NCBI RefSeq assembly: GCF_008831285.2
Contig: NC_045150.1
Location: 4,168,001-4,232,000 of the forward strand
From: Nymphaea colorata
Lineage: Eukaryota; Streptophyta; Magnoliopsida; Nymphaeales; Nymphaeaceae
DNA: 64,000 bases
Direction: 5' to 3'
The translations under genes and the position numbers were made by a program. How positions within the stretch are numbered: position 1 is the stretch's first letter; every line of letters begins with the position of its first letter. This document shows positions 61,501 through 64,000 of the stretch, in pieces. The notes below the pieces were generated by a model, which was given only the letters and a program-made list of their open reading frames with translations, had not been told where the DNA came from and did no database searches.

Positions 61501-64000
61501 TATTTTATGAAAATATGTGTACTTTTATTTTAGTCATTCAAGGTTGAGTTGTATTATTGTATAAATATTCTTTGTTGTGATACTTATTTGTTATTTCTCC
61601 AGTGTTGTAAAGGTGTTTGCATTTGTGAAATGTCAAAATTGGGGGTTTGTTTGTTCAATTTATGCACCAATTATGCTACTTTTAGTGACAAATACTTACT
61701 AAAAGTCTAAAAGCAAATTAATACTACTGTAACTTATGAGTGTATGAACTTTTTTAGACAATTATGCCACAGCTGTGTCCTCCAGCCAAACTTTTTTAAA
61801 TCACTTCACATCTGTGTCACAGGGTAGTTGGTTTGAGTGAGGTAACTATGTTGACACTGGGTACGACATGGGTATGAGTACACCCTTGGACATGGTCAAA
61901 CCTGTGTCTGGTGCAGTCAATGCACCCATGACCATATCCGTCCTTTTTGGACTTAGTTAGAATTGACCAAGTCCATTTCTGTCCACTAATTAGATCTTAT
62001 TTCAAATCTTCATGGTTAGACAACGGAAATGAAGAGCCCTTGATAGACACTAAAAAGGGCTGTTTATGTTCTCTATGGTCTAACTCCACCTAATCAGCTG
62101 GATTTTCCAGCAACCAGGAATTTAATTTTCTTTAATGGAACTTTCTATATTGTTTTGTTTCCTTATAATTATATATATATGTGTGTGTGTGTGTACAGTC
62201 GTTCCTGTACCCAAATTTTTTGAAAGTCCTCTGCACCCGTAACCATACCGAAATCCATACCGGCACCCATACCTGCACCTATGTGACGTAGCTTCACATG
62301 CTTACTGTCACCCATGTTACATGGATTCTTCATTTGATACTTGTTGCCCACATATGCTGAACATAGAGTCATTTATGTTGTCTTCTTTGTTCTTACTAAT
62401 ATGCAGTGAAGAATTGTCCCACATGCTTTATGCAGCAGCGGATATGGTTCTTGTTCCTTCCATGTATGAGCCTTGTGGACTTGCACAAATGATTGGAATG
62501 CGTTATGGAGCTGTATGTACATCTTTCTTGGCCTTTTATGCCTATATGCTAGATAATTGTGATCAACGTGCCACTTCCGGAAACTATTTTGGTTGCAACT
62601 TGAGTTGGTGGTGACTTTTTAAGTGGTATTCTTGAATCTTGATAACTGTTTTCTATCGAGTAAAAAAGACCGGTAAAAAGAAACAATTTAAAGAAGAGAA
62701 TAAAACAATTTTGTGAAGAAATATCTGTATCTCCTTGCCATAAACATAGCCGTAAATCAATATCTGGGTTTGTTAAGCATGTATATAGCACAGAAGCAAG
62801 ATTTTTCTGATTGGAGCAATGACATAATTAGAAGTACATACACAAAGAGTTAATTTTTAAGCCTATAGACCTTTGTTAAGTGTGGAAATCAATGTGCTGG
62901 TTCGTTTTCTTCCTTGTATAGATATCAAGTTGGAGACACAGCTAAGCAAGAGTGGCTTGTTAAGAAATATAACTGTTGTATGTCATGATTATTTTTGAAG
63001 AGCATGCTTATATAGTGGCTAGATGATGCATGGCCATGGTTTTGGAGTTATCGTATTAGTGTGAAGTGTTACTCATAATTTGTTCATGTAAGAGGCATTT
63101 GGGACCAGTTTCTTGAGTTTAGAATGTCTCCATTTCAAAATGTTATTTTCCTCTCTCCTTTCTCTCCCGTATGTTGATATCTTAGCAGAGTTCTTCAATC
63201 ACTTCAGTGACCTACTGCCATTTTTCCTTCCACATGTCTCCAGTTCTTTTCTTTTGTCCTTGAATGTTTCATAAGGATTAATATTTTTAAGAAAATATCA
63301 TATATTTGCCAAGCCATTAGCTCTGTTATTTAGGATAAATTTTCCTCTTATAATGACTGTAAGAAAAGTATGAATATGAAGGATCTGCTTAACATGGTTC
63401 AATCTGACTCTGTGGTTCATGAAATCTTAATGTGGAGATATGAAGCCTTCCTGGACTGCTTCCACACAACAGGCCAACTTGTTTAAATGTTTGGTACTCT
63501 TCAGAGAGTGCTCTTGTGAATGCCTTTTCCTTTCTCCCTAAGAGTGAAGAGAAAAGTAGCAGCAGCCTTAATCACCTGAAAGTGCATATTTGATTTTAAT
63601 AATCAAAGATTGGAGTGTGGTGATGAGCTGATCTCATAGAGCAGTTTGCTTTGATAGTGAAGCCAGTGATTTTGTCTTCTTTGTTGTAACTCTTAGTTCC
63701 TGTCTCTATTGTCATGCATCCAAAGTCAAAGTTTAGTTTGAATTTTGAAAAGTATTCATGTTTTTTTTTTTTAATGAAAAGAAGAAAGTTTAGATTTATT
63801 GTAACATCATGAACATGACTAGGAATGGTTGCATGTCCACAAGATTTGTAATGAATGGTGTCCACAAATATTTGTATGCTTATAGTCATTCTGGCAGAAA
63901 TAGAAGTAGGCTGCAGTGCAGTTGCTGTTAAACAGGAAAAGCATCATTTACTTTTTCATTAGTGGTTGTTTTGGTACTTATAATATTCAATAATTCCTTA
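23938..64000 (+). CDS. SS5: Starch synthase, SS4/SS5 group, probably SS5; 12 exons in window, 3' end missing
   Basis: Exons: 23938-24024, 25313-25834, 25968-26066, 26182-26234, 28514-28571, 28895-28977, 35838-35915, 39384-39463, 45267-45439, 53674-53748, 60153-60193 and 62407-62512. They join in phase to 485 codons; all introns have GT-AG ends. Starch synthases (GT5) transfer glucose from ADP-glucose to alpha-1,4-glucan in plastids; SS5 is reported to promote granule initiation. The GT5 domain starts near residue 83 ([20 protein letters not shown], with KVGGL at 96-100). [25 protein letters not shown] and GILNGIDT follow, then the second half: [17 protein letters not shown], and [10 protein letters not shown] with Glu471. 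The C-terminal KTGGL region is absent, so the gene continues past 64000. NMEHYGEC and [18 protein letters not shown] fit SS5 better than SS1-SS3 (from memory). The N-terminus is short, without the long coiled coil of SS4. Introns reach 8.2 kb and hold many transposons, but no exon is broken. Confidence 0.85.
24025..25312 (+). other. Intron 1 of the starch synthase gene (if exon 1 is right)
   Basis: About 1.3 kb, GC-rich at its left end and AT-rich to the right. Short open frames on both strands show no known motif. No transposon structure seen. Confidence 0.45.
25313..25834 (+). CDS. SS5: Starch synthase exon 2 (start of GT5 catalytic domain)
   Basis: An in-frame stop sits immediately upstream at the acceptor (gtgtag), so the exon cannot extend left in this frame. 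It encodes a linker containing [17 protein letters not shown], then the ADP-glucose/glucan-binding KVGGLGDVV motif and [15 protein letters not shown]. The donor is CAG, then gtccac. At 174 codons it is the largest exon. Confidence 0.93.
25968..26066 (+). CDS. SS5: Starch synthase exon 3
   Basis: 33 codons with [11 protein letters not shown], the conserved HxHDWQT-like segment of GT5 enzymes. Asp is replaced by Glu, a change I also associate with SS5-type proteins. Acceptor cgtag; donor AAG, then gtcaaa. Confidence 0.92.
26182..26234 (+). CDS. SS5: Starch synthase exon 4
   Basis: Encodes [17 protein letters not shown] plus two bases of the next Arg codon. TIHN is general to starch synthases, while MEHYGEC replaces the usual N-(L/F)-xxQG and points to the SS5 type. 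Donor AG, then gtgagt is a perfect consensus. Confidence 0.92.
26420..27480. repeat. Cluster of miniature repeats in intron 4
   Basis: Three parts. (1) AT-rich sequence at 26430-26580 like that in cyclophilin intron 4 and intron 11. (2) A ~55-bp imperfect direct repeat, 26809-26865 and 27427-27480, sharing 'taattttctg' and 'tctctct'. (3) Between them, at 27214-27393, a strongly palindromic block of 'cgtatcg'/'cgatacg' phrases. This arrangement looks like one miniature element with subterminal repeats, or nested ones. Confidence 0.5.
28262..28366. repeat. Short tandem duplication, 60-bp period
   Basis: The phrase 'ttcatattgaa.gcat.gaggaaacatccatct' appears at 28268-28300 and again at 28328-28360. 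It is intronic, with no function apparent. Confidence 0.8.
28514..28571 (+). CDS. SS5: Starch synthase exon 5
   Basis: Encodes [19 protein letters not shown] after completing the split Arg codon. Acceptor ggcag, donor AAG, then gtgaaa. It follows a 2.3-kb intron containing miniature repeats. Confidence 0.88.
28895..28977 (+). CDS. SS5: Starch synthase exon 6
   Basis: Encodes [20 protein letters not shown] and IVYSNAV, corresponding to the [11 protein letters not shown] region of GT5 proteins. Donor GT, then gtaagt. The 6.9-kb intron that follows holds the first Copia pair. Confidence 0.9.
29492..29553. repeat. Perfect 13-bp inverted repeat, TGTCACACCTTGA
   Basis: TGTCACACCTTGA at 29492-29504 is the exact reverse complement of 29541-29553. 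A related but imperfect version lies at 39965-40027 (tgtcacacc ... aggtgcgac). TGTCACACC is a common start of plant LTRs, so these may be trimmed LTR ends. Confidence 0.7.
29700..29932 (-). repeat. LTR of Copia family B (minus orientation, locus 1)
   Basis: Downstream of the minus-strand family B coding end. The purine tract cttgaggaggag is followed by TGTTGAGAAAAC on the minus strand, the expected LTR start. The left edge at about 29700 (tgttg on the + strand, i.e. ...caaca) fits a TG...CA terminus. The exact left end is uncertain. Confidence 0.65.
29933..31801 (-). pseudogene. Ty1/copia family B pol fragment (reverse transcriptase and RNase H)
   Basis: Read right to left. The integrase-RT linker lies in 31801-31313, and reverse transcriptase in 31258-30704 with [33 protein letters not shown] and the catalytic [10 protein letters not shown]. 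The RT end ([18 protein letters not shown]) is in 30702-30439, and RNase H in 30263-29940 with [20 protein letters not shown], ending SMIDIYAPA. Frameshifts separate the pieces. Gag, protease and most integrase are missing. Its right edge abuts a + strand family A fragment within a few bases of 31801-31806. Confidence 0.9.
31806..34632 (+). pseudogene. Ty1/copia family A pol (integrase, reverse transcriptase, RNase H)
   Basis: Begins inside the integrase zinc finger (CDVCQFAKH). The integrase core shows its Asp-Asp-Glu residues in [15 protein letters not shown] and [13 protein letters not shown] at 32212 interrupts the frame right after AERKNR, and a frameshift near 33400 interrupts reverse transcriptase just before [15 protein letters not shown] then shows [11 protein letters not shown], and RNase H shows [20 protein letters not shown] and [19 protein letters not shown]. 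The frame ends in MYAQLEGEC at 34632. With only two visible lesions it is the best preserved Copia here. It lies in intron 6 of the starch synthase gene, same strand. Confidence 0.92.
34627..34866 (+). repeat. 3' LTR of Copia family A, 240 bp
   Basis: The purine tract cttgagggggag precedes TGTTGACGGG at 34627. The segment ends near ttgtttctaca at 34866, giving TG...CA termini. A related LTR lies on the minus strand at 54120-54363, sharing 'cctcctcacccgtgg' and 'ttccacgttacatctgtg' with it. No matching 5' LTR is found at this locus. Confidence 0.85.
34867..35837. other. Intron 6 remainder, purine-rich stretch
   Basis: No gene recognised. Positions 35020-35340 on the + strand are strongly GA-rich, including a gagaga run near 35235. 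The minus-strand Leu/Ser-rich frames here are composition artefacts. Confidence 0.5.
35838..35915 (+). CDS. SS5: Starch synthase exon 7
   Basis: Encodes [20 protein letters not shown] followed by LRNRE; TVSPTY is invariant in starch synthases. Acceptor tctgcag, donor AA, then gtaagc. It lies between intron 6, with two Copia fragments, and intron 7, with a Copia RNase H remnant. Confidence 0.92.
35916..38389. other. Intron 7 noncoding sequence with an ATGCAT-rich block
   Basis: No protein recognised. From about 37060 to 37720 the sequence is unusually dense in 'atgcatg', 'catgatg' and 'catgca' words without a fixed period, on both strands because the words are near-palindromic. The rest is ordinary AT-rich intron. 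Confidence 0.5.
38390..38890 (-). pseudogene. Ty1/copia RNase H remnant
   Basis: Minus-strand frame 38807-38517 contains [33 protein letters not shown]-like ([14 protein letters not shown]) and [10 protein letters not shown]. Beyond the duplicated block it ends with LNVIDISAS and a purine tract (cttaaggggg). This is like family B but clearly diverged. The conserved Asp of DNKxA is now Asn. It has an internal duplication at 38462-38618. Confidence 0.85.
38462..38618. repeat. 79-bp tandem duplication inside the Copia RNase H remnant
   Basis: Two units starting 'agaaataagatgaggtctgg' (38462 and 38541), nearly identical over their length. In the minus-strand reading the duplication repeats the segment around the conserved (S/T)-x-D-Q-V-x-D-V-F-T motif. 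Confidence 0.9.
39384..39463 (+). CDS. SS5: Starch synthase exon 8
   Basis: Encodes [19 protein letters not shown] and [14 protein letters not shown]-xxWNPxTD is a hallmark of starch and glycogen synthases at the junction of the two Rossmann halves. Acceptor gcttag, donor TCTG, then gtaagt. Confidence 0.94.
40135..40390. repeat. Degenerate CCCTAA-rich tract before a Copia gag
   Basis: About 250 bp with many copies of 'ccctaatc', 'ccctaa' and variants joined by short spacers such as 'tctgccctaatc' and 'ctatcgtctgc'. It is not a pure telomeric array. It directly precedes the gag start at 40425, so it is probably the untranslated leader of family D expanded by slippage. Confidence 0.7.
40425..44580 (+). 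pseudogene. Ty1/copia family D, nearly full-length gag-pol, frameshifted
   Basis: Gag starts [18 protein letters not shown] and contains [13 protein letters not shown], breaking near 40862. The gag end carries the zinc knuckle [14 protein letters not shown] near 41230. The protease motif is [14 protein letters not shown], where the usual Asp-Ser-Gly has become Asp-Phe-Gly. Integrase shows [17 protein letters not shown] and SDVWGP, then a frameshift near 42115, a decayed second Asp (CNGDGEF) and [14 protein letters not shown]. Reverse transcriptase (43099-43986) has [19 protein letters not shown] and YVDDMVLTE. RNase H is split by stops ([35 protein letters not shown]). It is in intron 8, same strand as the host gene, and clearly dead. 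Confidence 0.92.
44607..44830 (+). repeat. Probable 3' LTR of Copia family D
   Basis: The purine tract cttgaggggggc is followed by TGTTAAGTTTG at 44607. The right end is uncertain (about 44830). I found no second copy upstream of the gag, so the 5' LTR is lost or too diverged to see. Confidence 0.5.
45267..45439 (+). CDS. SS5: Starch synthase exon 9 (start of GT1-type half)
   Basis: Encodes the [15 protein letters not shown] linker and then [18 protein letters not shown], the first strand-loop of the C-terminal Rossmann half with the conserved Arg and QKG. Its presence means this copy keeps the GT1-type subdomain. Donor CTT, then gtaagg. Confidence 0.93.
45440..46676. other. Intron 9, left part
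   Basis: AT-rich noncoding sequence with no recognised gene or element. Confidence 0.45.
46677..47392. mobile_element. Nonautonomous hAT-type element, 716 bp, copy 1
   Basis: Left end TAGGGCTGCACACGAGCC and right end ...GTTGTGCAGCCCTA are inverted repeats. Subterminal regions are packed with 'gagctcgagctcgactcg' words. The 8-bp duplication ctgctaag flanks it exactly (46669-46676, 47393-47400). The interior is purine-rich with no transposase. Same family as 57922-58696. hAT assignment rests on the 8-bp duplication and TAGGG termini. Confidence 0.92.
47401..49130. other. Intron 9, middle part
   Basis: A-rich noncoding sequence, low in long open frames. No gene or element recognised. Confidence 0.45.
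49131..49346 (+). repeat. 5' LTR candidate of the nonautonomous element
   Basis: First of the two near-identical repeats. Relative to the other copy it has A, T and A where the other has G, C and G. Two of those sites are CpG in the other copy, consistent with decay of methylated cytosines. Confidence 0.7.
50612..51436 (+). other. GC-rich open frame inside the nonautonomous element, function unknown
   Basis: A 274-codon frame rich in Glu, Arg and Gly in its first third and in Pro and Gly later. It matches no family I recognise. Overlapping long frames exist on the opposite strand, as is typical when composition rather than selection keeps stops rare. The GC content is far above the surroundings. 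It could be captured host sequence or GC-rich LTR-element leader. I do not claim it is a gene. Confidence 0.3.
51602..51817 (+). repeat. 3' LTR candidate of the nonautonomous element
   Basis: Second of the pair, immediately after the purine tract ctaggggagtc. It retains the CpG sites lost in the left copy. Confidence 0.7.
51818..53673. other. Intron 9, right part
   Basis: Noncoding, with a compound CT/TA/TG microsatellite at about 52430-52500. No other element recognised. Confidence 0.5.
53674..53748 (+). CDS. SS5: Starch synthase exon 10
   Basis: Encodes [20 protein letters not shown] followed by DLANT, matching the (F/M)VLLGS..xx.xxFE segment of starch synthases. Acceptor ctgcag; donor ACA, then gtaaac. 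Both neighbouring introns exceed 6 kb. Confidence 0.9.
54120..54363 (-). repeat. LTR of Copia family A (minus orientation, locus 2)
   Basis: On the minus strand it begins TGTTGACACATG after the purine tract cttgaggagaag and ends ...ctatttctaca. It shares several blocks with the LTR at 34627-34866 but is diverged, so the two insertions are not recent copies of one another. Confidence 0.85.
54364..55240 (-). pseudogene. Ty1/copia family A, RT end and RNase H (minus)
   Basis: Minus-strand frame 55240-54418 contains [36 protein letters not shown] and [19 protein letters not shown], collinear with family A at 31806-34632. It starts abruptly at the equivalent of [10 protein letters not shown]; everything upstream is replaced by family B-type leader sequence. 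Terminal residues MFDKYAQLE follow a stop at about 54420. Confidence 0.9.
55241..55885 (-). repeat. Copia family B leader with primer-binding site and ~55-bp tandem repeats
   Basis: On the minus strand, directly after an LTR end, comes AGGTATCAAAGCCC (about 55872-55885), close to the TGGTATCAGAGC primer-binding site complementary to initiator tRNA-Met. Further on, at 55315-55700, several imperfect units of about 50-60 bp repeat 'atcttcttccac', 'cagaaaatca' and 'tctgatac' phrases. No gag is recognised before the join to family A at about 55240. Confidence 0.7.
55886..56100 (-). repeat. 5' LTR of Copia family B in minus orientation
   Basis: On the minus strand it reads TGTTAAAGAG...CTGCAACA, followed by the primer-binding site, so it is a 5' LTR pointing left. 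It matches the truncated LTR at 58997-59087 over 'tgccctaatctcttttaaagg' (shared in two pieces) through 'cttcaat.tgcaaca'. The + strand family B coding fragment begins immediately at its right edge. Confidence 0.8.
56101..58989 (+). pseudogene. Ty1/copia family B pol fragment, + strand, interrupted by a hAT-type element
   Basis: Starts in the C-terminal integrase region ([11 protein letters not shown]) after a few frame breaks. Then come a Ser/Pro-rich linker (56356-56798) and RT with [34 protein letters not shown] and [13 protein letters not shown] ends in [15 protein letters not shown]. RNase H is cut at about 57921 by the hAT-type element and resumes at 58705 with [21 protein letters not shown], ending SMIDIYAPA. 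Several stops (for example TAG at 57046 and 57123) show it is dead. Same family as 29933-31801, opposite orientation. Confidence 0.9.
57922..58696. mobile_element. Nonautonomous hAT-type element, 775 bp, copy 2, nested in Copia
   Basis: Ends TAGGGCTGCACACGAGCC and ...GTTGTGCAGCCCTA match copy 1 at 46677-47392. The exact 8-bp duplication gttagatc lies at 57914-57921 and 58697-58704. It is inserted in the RNase H reading frame of Copia family B, and the frame is continuous across the empty site when one duplication is ignored. It has an internal ~25-bp duplication near its left end. Confidence 0.94.
58997..59087 (+). repeat. Truncated 3' LTR of Copia family B, 91 bp
   Basis: Follows cttgaggggcc after the SMIDIYAPA stop. 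It matches only the right ~100 bp of the family B LTR at 55886-56100, lacking the first ~110 bp; the end ...tttgcaaca is retained. Confidence 0.75.
59185..59442 (+). pseudogene. Remnant of a further Copia family (RNase H 3' end)
   Basis: The + strand frame 59326-59442 reads [17 protein letters not shown], a stop, then [19 protein letters not shown], the typical C-terminus of a plant Copia polyprotein. A degraded NQSAIKD segment lies just upstream near 59190. It differs from families A, B and D. Confidence 0.7.
60153..60193 (+). CDS. SS5: Starch synthase exon 11 (41 bp)
   Basis: Encodes [13 protein letters not shown] plus two bases of a Ser codon. It is small and isolated, but joins exons 10 and 12 in phase and supplies the expected strand before the [13 protein letters not shown] helix. 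Confidence 0.85.
60284..60610. repeat. Dispersed repeat in intron 11, copy 1
   Basis: Shares phrases with 61850-62305: 'catggtcaaa', 'gtgtctgg', 'atgcacc', and alternating 'caccggcac'/'ccggcacccat' words with 'atgtgac.tag'. No coding content. Probably a miniature element family; ends not defined. Confidence 0.4.
60705..61474. mobile_element. AT-rich element with 17-bp terminal inverted repeats
   Basis: ATAGCCACAAATATCAT at 60705-60721 is the exact reverse complement of 61458-61474. The interior is AT-rich with 'atatcggcga' at one end and 'tttggcgatatttt' at the other, so inverted similarity extends inward. No transposase. A target duplication could not be defined. Similar words occur in intron 4 (26430-26580) and cyclophilin intron 4. 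Confidence 0.7.
61850..62305. repeat. Dispersed repeat in intron 11, copy 2
   Basis: Second occurrence of the 60284-60610 phrases, ending in 'acctatgtgacgtagc'. It lies within 100 bp of exon 12 and includes a TA/GT microsatellite near 62170-62195. Confidence 0.4.
62407..62512 (+). CDS. SS5: Starch synthase exon 12 (nucleotide-sugar binding loop)
   Basis: Encodes [19 protein letters not shown] then [16 protein letters not shown], equivalent to the FEPCGL-QLxAMRYG loop that holds the conserved Glu for ADP-glucose binding. Acceptor atgcag, donor GCT, then gtatgt. The following exon, expected to carry the KTGGL motif, is not found before 64000. Confidence 0.94.
62513..64000 (+). other. Start of intron 12 of the starch synthase gene
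   Basis: Begins at the donor gtatgt. I searched by eye for the expected next exon (GTxPVVRKTGGLADTV-like) and did not find it before the window ends. No transposon protein recognised. Confidence 0.6.

Noticed and set aside
1-64000. tRNA, rRNA or other structural RNA genes
   Set aside because: No cloverleaf with A/B boxes or ribosomal signature was recognised by eye. A covariance-model scan would be decisive and could not be run.

Overview
This is a stretch of plant nuclear DNA, AT-rich and full of transposable elements. It carries two intron-containing protein genes, both on the + strand. The plant origin is shown by a plastid-type starch synthase, plant-type Ty1/copia and Ty3/gypsy retrotransposon remnants, and hAT-type miniature elements with exact 8-bp target duplications. 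Multi-kilobase introns packed with old retrotransposons suggest a large-intron angiosperm (an early-diverging or magnoliid lineage would fit), but the sequence alone does not fix the species.

Layout. 1-4.3 kb: intergenic, with a microsatellite-linked tandem duplication. 4.32-11.06 kb: a complete six-exon gene for a small cyclophilin (peptidyl-prolyl isomerase) of the PPIL1/CYP18-2 class; the exons join to a clean 163-residue protein. 11.6-23.4 kb: a repeat-rich spacer with a decayed minus-strand Ty3/gypsy pol, LTR-like sequence, a fold-back repeat, a PIF/Harbinger transposase remnant, a diverged ~0.6-0.8 kb duplication, and a 251-bp GC-rich hAT-type element inside one copy of that duplication. 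23.9-64 kb: the first 12 recognisable exons of a starch synthase gene of the SS4/SS5 group (SS5 most likely). The exons join in phase to 485 codons, and the gene runs off the right edge before its last exon(s).

The starch synthase introns carry most of the window's transposable elements. Intron 6 holds two Copia fragments head to head (family B minus, family A plus). Intron 7 holds a Copia RNase H remnant with a 79-bp internal duplication. Intron 8 holds a nearly full-length but frameshifted Copia (family D) behind a CCCTAA-rich leader. Intron 9 holds a 716-bp hAT-type element and a young-looking LTR pair enclosing GC-rich non-pol sequence. Intron 10 holds a second family A/family B head-to-head arrangement in the opposite overall order, with a 775-bp hAT-type element inserted into the Copia RNase H region. 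Intron 11 holds an AT-rich element with 17-bp terminal inverted repeats. Despite this load, every recognised starch synthase exon keeps its reading frame and splice sites, so the gene is probably functional.

The two host genes have unrelated jobs: spliceosome-associated protein folding, and starch granule initiation or glucan synthesis in plastids. Nothing suggests co-regulation. I did not find a convincing novel biological system. The best leads are the mirrored A/B Copia arrangements, the inverted 5' LTR of family B, the LTR pair enclosing GC-rich sequence, and the hAT insertions with readable empty sites.
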